The notes below the pieces were generated by a model that worked only from the letters and a program-made list of their open reading frames with translations, ran no database searches and was not told the DNA's origin. This document shows, piece by piece, positions 33,480 through 46,079 of a DNA stretch of 64,000 nt (position 1 is the stretch's first letter; each line of letters opens with the position of its first letter). The translations under genes and the position numbers were made by a program. Source of the stretch: Metellina segmentata. Taxonomy: Eukaryota; Arthropoda; Arachnida; Araneae; Tetragnathidae. The stretch is from assembly GCA_947359465.1 (NCBI GenBank), contig OX375877.1, forward strand, positions 71,808,698 through 71,872,697, read 5' to 3'.

Positions 33480-33725
33480 TCAATAAACCTATGCACCGAG
33501 TTCGAATCCAAACAAAGACTAGTGTACAAAGTGGGATAGTGCATGTTAAATCTGTCGCGGACTAAAATGTCCTAACGTTGGCGTGGTGTGGAAGTTTGGA
33601 GAGCGGGGTGACAGCTCAGGTGGGACCTCGTCATCTGACCATGGTTCAAAATTGCGTGGTGATGTCCTCAGATATTTCCCTTCGGGCTTGATTCCGGTCG
33701 CCAATAGACCGTGTCAACGTTAATT
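33480..33725 (+). repeat. SINE-B relic, plus strand
   Basis: 'cgagttcgaatccaaacaaa' (B-box region), 'cgtggtgtggaagtttggag', 'cgtcatctgaccatggttca', 'gatgtcctcagatatttccc'. Head partly lost. Confidence 0.7.
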
Positions 33726-33729
33726 AACC

Positions 33730-36250
33730 CTTTGACTGCGGCTATAGATATAACAAGCGCTATTCTTATCTTTCAAGGTATAACTGCTATACTGGTTGTA
33801 GTCTAAAGGTTGAAATATTTACATACAAAAAATAACATTTAACATTGACAATTTTCCAAAATATTAATTATTATTTCTAAAAATCTACACGTAATTTAAA
33901 AGCAGCTATCTTTCTCTCATTACCTTTAAGTGCTATATACATTTTGTTTAAGAATTGATGATGAAAATAAAGTTAATGTACAATCGCGGGAAAAAAACGA
34001 ATCACTCTTCTTCACTCGAGCAATTTTAACAGTAGAGAAAATTCAAAAATGGCATTCGATAAGAACCTAACGTCTTCTATAAATTCAAATGCATAAATTT
34101 TTATAAGAGGCCGCCCTCGAATTTAGCTGAGCATCAACTTCATAATTTCCCTAATAAACCCTCTATTTTGACACACAATTTTGAATCCATATCATAATTT
34201 AACTTCAGATACCAAATTTCATGTCCTTCGGTTTTACCGTTTGGAAGTTATGAGTACAGATTGGAGCTCCTAGTGTTAAATCAGTTTCTTAGACTTTTAT
34301 AGATATTTACCTAAATAATGTTTCTATAGCGCTAATATATTGTTCCATTACGTTTGTAGGTATATTGTCCATGTATGCTGTCCACGTACGTATATTGTCC
34401 ATGATGTTAAACAACCCAAACAAAACCCACCTAAAATTTTATTAAAAAAATAGTTTTTAGTAATCAATAATAGTTATTAAAATAATGTTTGAAAAATTAT
34501 GAACTGAAACATTACTATATTTTGATTGCAATATATTCAGAAATAGAGAAAGAATGCACAATTCCAGATCATTCCAATGGTTAGTTTTTGCGTTTACATT
34601 AAATTTTCTTCAAATTGGAGTTTTGAGGATCAACTAAAAGTTTAAAAAACGTCTGACAAACCTCGGATACATTATTATATTTATATGAATTAGATAATTT
34701 ATTATGAATTACATTGTTATATTTATGTGCAAATGCAAATGATCTCGGATGATTTGCATTTAAATATATAAATATAATAATGTAATTCTTAAATCCTTTT
34801 CACTTGCATAGAAAAATAGTCTGATATATAATATAATCTGCATAAAATAAACATACCGCAATTTTAACATTGGATATCTCCGGATATAAAGATAGTAAAG
34901 TCGTGAAGTTTCATATTTAGACTAATTTAGCAATGAATAATCTGCTTAAGGCATCAAACAATGGTGTTTCCATTGGAAATTTCGTTCTTTGTATAAAATT
35001 TGATACGAATACAGCCTCAATGCAATTTTATTGCATTCGATTTTGTAGAAAACGTTATTCCCTTTTGAATACCTTTGAATTTGCTCTACTATCAATAGCA
35101 CTCGAAATGAAGGTGGTGGTTCCCTTTTTTTTTCCCGCGATTGTACAGATAATATATTTTTTCATTCAGCCTCATACATCTCTGAATTTTTTTTACTGAG
35201 CAATGAAAACTACAAAAAATCATCCATGTTAGGAAAGCGAATTTATAATTTATACTTTGTTTACTGATTCAGTTATTTCGAACCAACTTTATACTGTGAA
35301 CTTTGTCAAATATGATCAATAATAATCGATCTACATCTAATGGGGGTGGAGAAACTGATTCTACAGCAAGCTTTAGGCGATGGAATTGGTTTGTGATGTG
35401 TCCAAAAATACCAGCAAATTAAAGGGAGAAATAATAATACGTTGTATTTTTGCTGCAAAGTAATTATTTTTCATCTGCTCGTCAATTGGTCCCCTCGTTT
35501 TCTTTTAAAAACCGTTGTGATAGTCGCATGAAGATCTTCAAAACGAATTATATGAAACTGCGTGTACATGCTCAGTGTATTTAATTAGAAAGTCAATGGA
35601 ATATTCTGTGTTACATACTACTCTAGTGGATTTTAACGTACTTTGGATGTTTTGTTAACCAGATTTTAATCGTATTCGATGTTTTTAAGATAGTTTACAA
35701 CAAAAGAGGATATTATTTCTGAGGTAACGTATACCGACAACGATCCGTTTAAGTTTTCATACGCGGCAAACGTCTTTAAAATAAAGCTAATTTTAAACAT
35801 TCAATTTGAAAGCTGAACTTTGAAGGGTTTTTTTAACGTCCCCAACGTGAAATGTTAAAAGTAAGTATCAATTTTTTCATTTTGCACATCCTCGTTCTAA
35901 ATTGAACTCGATATGGGCTTTTGAAAATGAACTTATTAGCCTGATTTACTGAACTTAATTTACTGTGAGCTTATTTTCGTAGAATTTATATTTTAGTCTT
36001 GAAGTTAGTGTTATTACTACTTTTATCGTAATTTTCACATTATATGGACGGAAATTCTTTGCATTCTTCCGGTTTTCGATACAAACTGTTTTGGGTCGTT
36101 CTTAAAATTCTTCTTAGTTTAGCATAATTATCGCGTTTTCTCGTGGGTATTAAACACATTTTTGTTAATAGATTCCCCAGTCGTATTCCAATCGTGGTTT
36201 TCTTTGTGCTTTTAAATCCCTTGAAAGAGAGAAGGTTGGGGATTGGATTA
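33730..36250. other. AT-rich stretch, nothing recognised
   Basis: No coding, repeat or structural signal supported. Confidence 0.5.
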
Positions 36251-36255
36251 GTCTC

Positions 36256-36603
36256 AAATACAAATACAAATATTGACGACCAGCTACAGGCTCAAGCCCA
36301 ACAAGGCTGGTCCTTTGTTTATGAATTCTCCAATTCCCACTGACTATCCAATTGTGTCTTAAATTCGTACACTCCCTTTGAATTAACTATATTTTCTGGC
36401 AACGCGTTCCAACTGTCTATTACCCTATTAAAGTAGTAGTTTTTCCTTAAATCCCGATTAAAATGTGTCTTATTCAATTTATACCCATGGCTCCTTGTTC
36501 TGTTATCCCTATTGAAATTTAAGCCCTCCGTGTCCCCTTGTTTTACAAACTTGGAAAGCTGAATCAAATCCCCCCTCCTTCTTCTTCGTTCCAGTGTAAA
36601 CAT
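36256..36603 (-). mobile_element. CR1/L2-type LINE 3' fragment
   Basis: Minus strand reads TLERRRRRGDLIQLSKFV, SHGYKLNKTHFNRDLRKNYY and FNRVIDSWNALPENIVNS, the C-terminal block of CR1/L2-like reverse transcriptases (RR..GDLI, FF.NRVI..WN.LP..VV). It ends in a (TTTGTA)n microsatellite-like tail at 36256-36275. A 5'-truncated insertion. Confidence 0.82.
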
Positions 36604-36913
36604 GGTCTCGTTTCGGATAGTCTAATTATAGTTCAATTGATTGAGGTGTGCTTTCATCTATGCATTTTAATGGTAGGATACTTAATACGCCTATTTACTT
36701 GAAGAAAGTTAAGATAAGTTTTAGAATAGGGGAACTTGGTGAGCTTTTACCATGTTTTCAGAAATTTAATTGTCTAAATTTTATTTTGACAGTTAGAAAT
36801 TAATATGATAGTAAATATAATGTAGAATTTCACAAGGAACACAAATATATTTATAATAATGTAAATGATAAAATTTTTATCTATTAAAATTATTATTTTT
36901 AAAACATACGCAC

Positions 36914-36992
36914 GTGGGTCAAGCCTCAATCTATAAGGGAGGCTTGTAATTCGTGGTTCAAGTCTCAATCTATAAGGGAGGCTTGACCCATA
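36914..36992. repeat. Tandem 43-bp duplication with inverted 12-mers
   Basis: 'tcaagcctcaatctataaggg' occurs twice (about 36917 and 36959), and GGGTCAAGCCTC / GAGGCTTGACCC form a perfect 12-bp inverted pair at the two ends. Confidence 0.8.
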
Positions 36993-37149
36993 GGAATGGA
37001 AGCTTTACCCAGGCCAGAATGCATAATTTTAGAATGGAATATTAAATATATTTTACTAGTTATATGTAAGCACTAAAGTATAAAACTTTTAATATGATAG
37101 TTTAACTTTCTGAACATGCATTGTAAAACTATTAACAGTACGTTTTTTT

Positions 37150-37420
37150 TTTATTATTATTATTTCCAATGGCAATGCAGTACAATTGCGAAGACAAATA
37201 CAAATACAATACAATACAAAGTACAGAGTTTACCGAGGTCATTTTAGCCTTATACAAGGCCAGAAGTGATGATCACTTGTGAAGGGGCACCCAGTGGATG
37301 GACCATCATTGTCCCTAACATAGGACAGCACAATTTACATCCATGCCCTAACCCCGGATTCGAACCAGGAACCTTCCGATCCAGAGGCTAACACCTTGAC
37401 CACTAGACCGGTTGGTCGGT
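37150..37420 (-). repeat. SINE-D copy, minus strand
   Basis: Reverse complement of 19620-19905: tail 'tttatttccaatggcaat', body 'gtgatgatcacttgtgaagg', head complement 'ggattcgaaccaggaacctt' and 'gaccactagaccggttggtc'. Confidence 0.88.
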
Positions 37421-37559
37421 GGAAATATTAAAATGAACAACATGTATAGGTAATACCGTAATTCCAATTCATATGTTTATCTCAGTGGCATGATTTGTGT
37501 GAAATCGAAATCAAACACTGCATTTTCATTCAACTCTTTCAGTGACACCAGAAGACATA

Positions 37560-38355
37560 GGGCATGGCAGTTTTGTCATATCTGTACGATAAACAACTGA
37601 TGAGTCTTCAGTATAACTCGCGGGAAGACCATAAGAGGTGGCATAGTATTACCTAAGGCACACACAGTAGCACATAATGTAATCAAGTTACCCCTTTCAC
37701 CTGACGTTACTTTCGAAACTTGTTTTTCACCTGTGCCAGCTATTACTTTCTTTGGTTTGTGCAGTGGTGATTCCAGTTTCATCTACATTGTGAAGGGCTT
37801 CTGGCCCAAATTTATACTTGTCAAGAACTTTTTCAACTACTCTGAATTTATTGAATGTAGATGATATACTCTAACTTTTACTTTCAGGTTTACGCAGGGA
37901 TAACTCCTTATGCCTGAGCATGAATCCACGTAACCAATCATAAGAAGCTATTTTATATTGAGCCCATTTTTGTTCTGAATTTTTTTTTATTGCTAGCAAT
38001 TCCAAACTCATATACAAACTATCTAGTAGTCTTTGGAGTTTATCCATAATGTAGTTTGGATGACAGTGATAAATATTCTCTCAAGAGTCTTTCTTTCTCA
38101 TCAGCAAAAATTTGTCCAGTTCTGTAATCAGGCTGCATATCCACATCTTCCTTATTTTTATTAAATTTATATCTTTTTACATCTCTCCCGAGTTTTTCGA
38201 TCAATATCATAATCTTTTGCTGTGGTGCGAATACTAAAACCTTCATCAGCACTTTTTTTTACGGGCTACTCCCTTGACTTTACGGCTGCCTTCATAACTT
38301 CTATGGAATGCTTCTTATTAGTTTTTCCTCTTGGTTTATGGGGAAAAGGCATCTG
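37560..38355 (-). pseudogene. pogo/jerky (CENP-B-type) transposase fragments
   Basis: Minus strand: MPFPHKPRGKTNKKHSIEVM (N-terminal HTH start), NKEDVDMQPDYRTGQIFADE then KERLLREYLSLSSKLHYG, and further on HKPKKVIAGTGEKQVSKVTS, GERGNLITLCATVCALGNTM, PPLMVFPRV, the conserved core of pogo-type DDE proteins after the first catalytic Asp. Frameshifts and deletions separate the blocks. Dead copy. Confidence 0.8.
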
Positions 38356-38464
38356 AGGAAAAGAAATAACATTCAGGATTAATGCTGTAAGCAGGGGGTG
38401 TACACAAAATTTTTTTAAGGGGGGCCCCAATTTTTGTTCAGTGTATATTTTGAGGATGCAAACA

Positions 38465-38635
38465 AACAGACCTAGTTCCTAAAATTTATCATGTACAAAA
38501 ATTGCAAAATAAAATTGCAAAAAATTCGTACTACCTGTGTGCCAAATCTCATTACTCTAAGTGCCATAGATTCGTCAGGACTTCGACCACAAGAAACAAA
38601 CAAACAAACACTTATTTTTATAGTATTAGAGAAGA
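38465..38635 (-). repeat. Short inverted copy of the 12676 repeat
   Basis: Reverse complement starts 'ctctaatactataaaaataag' with a GTTT tract, 'gtcctgacgaatctatggca' and 'gtaatgagatttggcacaca', matching 12680-12790. Confidence 0.7.
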
Positions 38636-38999
38636 GGCTGAAACACTTTGAAATAATAAAAATCAAGGGTCGGCCAATCCTCCCTTATCGACAAGGCTCC
38701 CCAGGTTCCCCTAAACCAGTGGTCGGCAAACCGCGACTCTTTAGCCACTTGAGTGAGGCTCTGCCACGAATCGATTTCCACTAAATGCTGGCAGTGATGC
38801 GAGGAAGAAAACAGTTGAGGAACTTCAGAAGAGTCAAGAAAAATCAATCAAATGCCCCATATAAAACAACATGTAAAATTTTTCAAATCTGAAAAAAAAA
38901 TTTCAGATAGCCAATTATTTGAAGTGATGATTTATGGCTGTAAATTAAATGTAGAAGGGTAACTAAAAAATCCTAACTACATTTTTATCTTAATTGCTG

Positions 39000-39190
39000 G
39001 CAAAAGCCAATAAAAAACACCGTTTGGGATTCATTTTCCAAACAACTTGAGATGAGTAGTCACGAGCTTTTAACAAACGACTGCACTTACGACACAGAAA
39101 AAATCGTGCTGTGTGCAAATAACAGACACGATAAAATATCGTATGTTAAATACGTACGATAAAAATAATATCGTACGATAAAAAATCGCT
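39000..39190. repeat. Repeat also found around the hAT insertion at 30.3-31.6 kb
   Basis: Its reverse complement 'tttttctgtgtcgtaagtgc', 'agtcgtttgttaaaagctcg' matches sequence split by the hAT derivative at 30420-31507, here uninterrupted. It also has nested 'atcgtacgat' palindromes at 39150-39180. Possibly the end of a Harbinger-like element. Confidence 0.7.
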
Positions 39191-39420
39191 ATGTGTGTCT
39201 GGGTTTGTGTATGTGGGTTTGTGTGGGGGGTATGGGTGTGGGGGTGCGAGTAGCGTACTGTGCTTGTGAATATTTGGTGTAAATCAAAAATCTGTTTTTG
39301 TTTGAATAAGCATGATAGTAATTGAGTTTTGGACTGACAATTTCACTTAATCAAACTATTGAGTATTTTTCAGATATATCTCGGGGGGGGGGGGAACACT
39401 CTGTTTCCCAGAACTAAGTT
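39190..39420. other. G/T-rich tract and G10 run
   Basis: 39195-39250 is strongly G/T-rich on the plus strand with several GGG runs, and a ten-G run follows at about 39386-39395. Could form G-quadruplexes. No gene. Confidence 0.6.
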
Positions 39421-39689
39421 ACTTTCGAAATAAACAATATGCCCCTTAGGTATTGTATAAATTCTACAAATGTGTGTGCAGAGTATTTTTCTTTATACCC
39501 AATTAATTCACAGTTAAAAACATTAAAACTTCTAACCCCTACTTGAAAAAAAAATTTCTGCTTGTAATTAAATTTATTGGAATACCTTTTGAAATATCAA
39601 ATACAACTGCGTAGTTGTATTCATCACCCCAATGCCCCTAAGAAGTATAAAACCTCCCACATGTCCGTCACTTGTTCCCTAGCCAACGA

Positions 39690-39830
39690 GGTATAAGCGT
39701 TTAAAAGAAAGGGCGGGGATTAATATACGTCATTAGACGTCACGAAAATTATTCTTTAAAGCGGTTGAACATCGAGGGATTCGAAAGTAGCAATTTTGGG
39801 AGTAAAAAGGTAATTAATAATCAACCATAA
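39690..39830 (+). promoter_or_regulatory. Possible promoter and non-coding first exon
   Basis: A GC-box-like AAAGGGCGGGG (39708-39718), two CRE-like half-palindromes in 'tacgtcattagacgtcacg' (39727-39745) and, about 85 nt further on, a good donor 'ataag|gtgagt' (near 39830). This is unusual in the AT-rich surroundings. No downstream coding exon was identified, so this is a guess. Confidence 0.25.
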
Positions 39831-40637
39831 GGTGAGTTCTGCTTCCCTGTTTTTCTCTCGATTTAATGCAATATTGCTGTTGTGAAACAAAAATGTAATT
39901 TCAGATTTTAGGATGTTTAATGAGACTAGAAGAGGACTTTTAAATTATTAATTTTCTAGGTAGCTTCTAACAAAATGGAAAATAACATACAGTGGTCATA
40001 AAAGTATTCTGCACCATATCTGGTGTAAACAATAATGTTTTGACTTAAAACAAACTTAGACGTAAGATAAAATCCAAATGAAAAAAAATTTATAAGCATT
40101 GATTTTCAAGTTTTGTTTAACGTTTTTGCGCGGAAATGACTGAACTTTTGTGTGCCTAATTTAATGGGTTACAAAAAACATTTTAAAATTTTTTACGAAA
40201 CATCAATTGTTGCAATGGGAGGTTAAAATAGTTTAACTTTTATGTTGTGAAATTTTGTAAATTGAATTTTAACGTCATTCTTATCAAATATATGAAAACA
40301 GTTAGAAATACGTAAGATGGCCGAATACTTTTTTTTTTTTTTTTTTGTGATCCCAGAGCACCATAGCGAAACATATTAATTTCAGGATTTTAATACACGA
40401 ATGTCATATCCTCGCGATTTAAGTTCGGAAAAACTTCCAGATACTCATTTTTGGGGAAAAAAGCTTCTTAGACATGTGAAGTAACTATAACGCGGAACGA
40501 ACATATGTAAATCTAACATAGCTCAGAAAAACAGGCATCGGACTTCAGTTTCAGAGAAAGTCATAAAATAAACAAAAGCGGAAAGTAAACAATAAATAAT
40601 AGATAAAGAGAGAGAGAAAGATAGATTTTATTTTATA

Positions 40638-41014
40638 CTAGGGGGCTCCACCCCCTACTAGCCTACGCTCGCCAACCCCCGGGGATTGTTACACAATCCC
40701 ATTTGGTTTGCTTCGCAAACCAACACTCCTTTCGCAGAGTCAATCTCCTGCGACGGCGAAAATATCTTAATGATTCGTATAATCCTGATTTGACTTGCCG
40801 ATCCATTACGTCACAGCGAGGGCTCCGACCTCTGCTCGCTGACGCTCGCCAACCCCCTGGTGATTGCTACGCAATCTCAATTGGTTTGCTTTGCAAACCA
40901 ACACTCCCTTTGCAAGTGATTTGCTTCTTTTTTTCCTTTAACACTTAATGCACCCTAAACTAATAGTTTTCAACTCTCCGTCGGCGGCATCAACAACTTT
41001 TTTTAATATAGAGA
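40638..41014 (-). mobile_element. Two overlapping Helitron-like ends (nested or rearranged)
   Basis: A CTAGGGGGCTCCACCCCC hairpin end at 40638 and a second, similar end at 40811 ('gcgagggctccgacctctgc'), each followed by 'gctgacgctcgccaaccccc' and 'ggtttgcttcgcaaacc' stem motifs. The reverse-strand 5' start TCTCTATATTAAAAAAAGTT is at 41014. Confidence 0.6.
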
Positions 41015-41184
41015 TTCGGCACACACACACACCCCTCTCTCACCTCCATTCTTTATAGTTGCGGTGCCACACAAATCCTCACCGAACTTATTTCACTGCA
41101 AATCAAAGCTTTCCGTAGTTTGGTTTGTCGTTCTGTCGTCACTTCTTTCTAGTTGAAACCTAATTAGATCATTTTCCGTAAGTA

Positions 41185-41640
41185 CAGTCAGTACAAGCTA
41201 TATGGCCCACCTGTTATAAGGTCACCCCGCTTATAGGGTCAGTTTTCTAAAGTCCTGTCTAACTTAATAGGGAACATGTGTTAAAGCGCACCTCTTATAT
41301 AGCAATTTTATTTTCCTGGTTATCGGTTATAGGGTCGGTTTTTAATCTTTTCAATGAGGTTATCAGGTTTTTTTTTGTTGAAAAATAATAATTGTTGTAA
41401 CATTTCTTGAGGAGGGGAGTAACACAGGGAATGACTAGAAGAAACGAAGTCCTCGAAAGATATGAATCTGCCGAGGTGTTCAACGTTGATGAATGCGGAC
41501 TTTTTTATCGGATCTTGCCAGATAGAATTCTTTGTTTCAGAGGTGAAAAATGTGTAAGGGAAAGAAAAGCAAGGAACGCTTAACCGTGTAGTGCAGTAGG
41601 CCTCAGCGTTGATCTTACTATGAATTTGGACCAAGGTCCC
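41185..41640 (+). mobile_element. Tigger-like element, left end and truncated transposase
   Basis: Left TIR CAGTCAGTACAAGCTATATG after TA matches the ends of 27246-29343 over its first ~100 bp. The plus strand reads RYESAEVFNVDECGLFYRIL then PDRILCFRGEKC, containing the first catalytic Asp (NVDE). The C-terminal half and right TIR are missing. Confidence 0.8.
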
Positions 41641-42466
41641 AATACATACCATAGGTATATTACATACATAGGTATATTCTTCATACATAGGTAATACATA
41701 GGTATATTCTTCACTACGAGAGTTCACTTTAGTACGACCTAGCATGACTAACAACGTATCTGTGTAAGTTTCTACCCAGTATTCTTCGAATGCATATTAT
41801 TTAGAGTGTTAAAAACAAAGTGGAATGACTTAAAAATGAATAATGGATCGTTTCGGTATAATAGCATCGATTGATAAATTCCAAACACTGCATACAAGAG
41901 AAGGAATTATGAGAAAACTTGGAGAGCACGTGACCGGACCTATAGTGACAGATGTCTCTCAAGGATCTAGTTCGAAAATTACTCCCGTATACTCACAAAA
42001 ACACCAATTTTCTTTGCATCATATACAGTTTACAGGTATCTATAACAAAGCCCAGCACGTCCGATGGAAAAGCATTACGCTACCACAGATTACCGACCTA
42101 GCGTTTCGGTGTCAGGCGTTATGTTTCCTCTTATAAATCTACTCCTTTTTAATCAAGTAAATATGGGGCGCTCTCTGAGTTCATCTAACTCTGCAGGACC
42201 CGTGGCTTGTATACACTCACGAATTGCTTTTATAAGTATGTTCTATGTTCGTGATCAGTGGCTGCGCTAGTGTATACGAGGCGAATAATAAAGCGAGGCC
42301 CATGCTCATATAAAAATAAGTTAAGACCTGTTATTGCACTTGACTACTATAAGGTTACGTGGAATTTACATTTTCGGTAAGTGGTTTAATTTAATCAAAT
42401 CAGTCTTATGAATATGAATACAGCCATTAAAGTACTACAGTCTACAGAATGAAAAATTATTACAGT

Positions 42467-44006
42467 ACAGTGTCAACAGTAATCAATATGAAACTAAAAT
42501 AAACAGCACTAATCTAAATAGCACACTAATAAATTATACAGTACCAATATTCCTAAAACAGTATTTTTCTGTTTTTTCTTTCTCTAAAATCTTCAATGAG
42601 CTTCTTATAATATAACCTGGTAGCAGTGTTTGCTTCAATTGATAAAACAGCAAGTGAAGAAAGCCTTTCTTGAATCATTGTTGTGTACAGTGTCAGCAGT
42701 AATCAATATGAAACTAGAATAAACAGCTCTAATCTAAAGAGCACACTAATAAACTATGCAGTACCAATATTCCTAAAACAGTATTTTTCTGTTTTTTCTT
42801 TCTCTAAAATCTTCAATGAGCTTCTTATAATATAACCTGGTAGCAGTGTCTGCTTCAATTGATAAAACAGCAAGTGAAGAAAGCCTTTCTTGAATCATTG
42901 TTGTGTACAGTGTCAGCAGTAATCAATATGAAACTAGAATAAACAGCTCTAATCTAAAGAGCACACTAATAAACTATGCAGTACCAATATTCCTAAAACA
43001 GTATTTTTCTGTTTTTTCTTTCTCTAAAATCTTCAATGAGCTTCTTATAATATAACCTGGTAGCAGTGTCTGCTTCAATTGATAAAACAGCAAGTGAAGA
43101 AAGCCTTTCTTGAATCATTGTTGTGTACAGTGTCAGCAGTAATCAATATGAAACTAGAATAAACAGCTCTAATCTAAAGAGCACACTAATAAACTATACA
43201 GTACCAATATTCCTAAAACAGTATTTTTCTGTTTTTTCTTTCTCTAAAATCTTCAATGAGCTTCTTATAATATAATCTGGTAGCAGTGTCTGCTTCAATT
43301 GATAAAACAGCAAGTGAAGAAAGCCTTTCTTGAATCATTGTTGTGTACAGTGTCAGCAGTAATCAATATGAAACTAGAATAAACAGCTCTAATCTAAAGA
43401 GCACACTAATAAACTATACAGTACCAATATTCCTAAAACAGTATTTTTCTGTTTTTTCTTTCTCTAAAATCTTCAATGAGCTTCTTATAATATAACCTGG
43501 TAGCAGTGTCTGCTTCAATTGATAAAACAGCAAGTGAAGAAAGCCTTTCTTGAATCATTGTTGTGTACAGTGTCAGCAGTAATCAATATGAAACTAGAAT
43601 AAACAGCTCTAATCTAAATAGCACACTAATAAATTATACAGTACCAATATTCCTAAAACAGTATTTTTCTGTTTTTTCTTTCTCTAAAATCTTCAATGAG
43701 CTTCTTATAATATAACCTGGTAGCAGTGTCTGCTTCAATTGATAAAACAGCAAGTGAAGAAAGCCTTTCTTGAATCATTGTTGTGTACAGTGTCAGCAGT
43801 AATAAATATGAAACTACAATAAACAGCTCTAATCTAAAGAGCACTCTAATAAACTATACCGTACCAATATTCCTAAAACAATATTTTTCTGCTTTTTCTT
43901 TCTCTGAAATTTTCAATGAGCTTCTTATAATCTAACCTGGTAGCAGTGTCTGCTTCAATTGATAAAACAGCAAGTGAAGAAAGCCTTTCTTGAATCATTG
44001 TTGTGC
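42467..44006 (-). repeat. Seven-unit 220-bp tandem array derived from the hAT 3' end
   Basis: The string 'gtatttttctgttttttctt' recurs at 42561, 42781, 43001, 43221, 43441, 43661 and (with changes) 43881: exactly 220 bp each time. On the minus strand each unit holds the last ~41 codons of the hAT transposase (MIQERLSSLAVLSIEADTAT…), its stop and about 95 bp of 3' DNA. The last unit runs on into the hAT body, so it is the source. 220 is not a multiple of 3, so the array is not one long coding repeat. Confidence 0.96.
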
Positions 44007-44171
44007 TCAAGTAATTTTTCACAAGCTTCAAATTGGAGAAACAATGCTCTGCTATGGCCGTGCTTTCAGGAATAGTCAAAATTATTCTCGTAGTTATGAA
44101 GATAAAAAATACCGGACATTATCAACTACTGTTGGAATATTGTTTTTAGTGACATGGTTAGTCGAAGGTTG

Positions 44172-44483
44172 TCTCTTTATATTAAAAAAATGTTACCGCC
44201 GACGCCGCAGGATTGAAAACTGTGTTGTTTAGCTTGATTCTTAGACGGTTTCCCGAGAAAGTACTGATCGGAAAAAAACAAAATTAACATGGTTTGTTCT
44301 TCATCGTATTCCCTGGACAATTATTAAGATTTTTTTTCCGATGCGGCTATTAAGTTTAGGGTTTATTAAGTGTCAAAATTGAAGAAGCGAAATTTCTACC
44401 ACGAGTGAGCAAAACGCATTCAAATTTTCAGTCTTCAGCCGTGAGTTGGCGAGCGTAAGCGAGCAGGGGGCGGAGCCCCCTAG
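44172..44483 (+). mobile_element. Helitron-like short element (type E), 312 bp
   Basis: Starts TCTCTTTATATTAAAAAAA and ends GGGGGCGGAGCCCCCTAG followed by T: Helitron-like 5' TC, 3' hairpin and CTAG. Inserted in the minus-strand hAT transposase just upstream of its C-terminal domain. Its interior matches 9505-9728. Confidence 0.72.
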
Positions 44484-45018
44484 TCTTTCAAAATTGTTAA
44501 TTCCTTAACCAATGTTACAGCATCAATATCGCAATTTCTATCAATACTAAGAATTGATATTAAGTCACTACAACACTTTTCGAGTTCTCTTTGTTCATAC
44601 TTTTAAGAGCAATCAAATTTTCCAAGAATCCCAAACAACTTCCATGTTCCTTTAAAGGAATGCCAACTATTATTTCATCGGTAAGAGTTGTAAAAAACTT
44701 CACTCTGAAATGGTCTTGTGCAGTAAGTGGCTCATCTCGAGCTTCATGGTCAAAATGTTTTTTTCTTAAGTGAAATACGTTTCTCTTTAAAATGAGAGGG
44801 AATATCGTATTGACTTTTCTTAATAAACTTGAATGGAGTTTCGATCGTTACATCAAATCCCGTTTCACGGTATTCTTCAATCCATTTGCAGAAGTTATTC
44901 AAGTAATCAACAGAAGCAGTCATGTGATTTTGTGAAGATTGCCAAACTTCACTAATTTTAATAATTCGAAGTGGTAGTTCATACATGCAAAGAAACGATG
45001 AATTCATGAGTTAACATT

Positions 45019-45276
45019 TCGCACCCCGGCAAAAAAAGTGACACAAGTCGAAAAATAAGAATTTTGATGTTATATCATTGAAAACTATGTATGGAGGTGC
45101 CCCAGCATGTTATATTACTATTCTATAGAATATAAAAGAAGTTATCGCTATAAATACTTACCTAAAATTTATTAGAAGCTTATACTATTTCAATATAAGT
45201 TTTATAGTATCCTTTAAGTTGATGTATCTCAAATTCTGCAATTTTGAGTTGTGTCACTTTTCTTGCTGGGGTGCGA
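45019..45276. mobile_element. MITE copy 2 (TIR TCGCACCCCGGCAA) in the hAT coding region
   Basis: 258 bp with the same TIRs as 1978-2238 and inverted interior. It interrupts the minus-strand hAT coding sequence between 45007 and 45280. Confidence 0.85.
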
Positions 45277-46079
45277 TTTCATTCAAGACAGACTTACATT
45301 CGCTGAGAGTATCTGAATCCGTCGAAATAGCTTGTAAATTCTCGATACAATCAATTAATTCACCAAATTGAAATAATATCGCTTTTACAGCTTCAAATTC
45401 GACTTGCCCACCTGGTGTCGGATAAAGTCTTTAAGGTTAACATTAATTTGCCTGTGATGATATCCCATTGTTTTGATGACACAGAAAATAGTGTATAATT
45501 TTTGAATGAATCCAAAAAAGGCTTTCGCTATTGTTGAAGAACTAGCAGCTTTCACTAGTAATAAATTCCAACTGTGATACCCACAAGGTGTTAAAAAAGC
45601 TCTTAGATTAATAGTAAGAATTCGAGTTTTTACACCTTCATCAGTCTATCATCAGATATATCACAATCAGTGATGGATATCAAGTGGTAGGATCGAGACG
45701 ATCGCCCCTCCCAAACGTCTGACGAACGCCGACGTTTTTTCAAATAAATTATACAATTAAAAAAAATCATTAAGGGGGAGACTTTGGCCTTTCTCTCCCT
45801 CCCTCAGTGTATCCACTGCAACGTTTCTGGTCTTTAATTAGTTATTAGACTGGTTACAGCACAGTAAACTTTATTTAAAAGATGAATTGAAAGATTATTT
45901 ACAAGTTAAGATTCATTACAATTCATTAAGCCTTAAGAGTACGAGGGCACAGCATTTTAATAAGATCGAATCTGCCACGGAGCCATAAGGTTCGTAAAAT
46001 CGGAGTATCTTAAAGAACGACCGCTTCCTTCCAATGTTCGTCTCCTCTTATTTAAAGGCCCCACTACCATAAGCAAGCA

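Noticed and set aside
41843..42136. 97-aa plus-strand frame
   Set aside because: Open but without motif, splice sites or repeat relation; nothing beyond frame length supports it.
42467..44006. CRISPR-like array or coding tandem repeat
   Set aside because: Units are contiguous with no spacers, eukaryotic context, and 220 is not divisible by three; it derives from a hAT 3' end.
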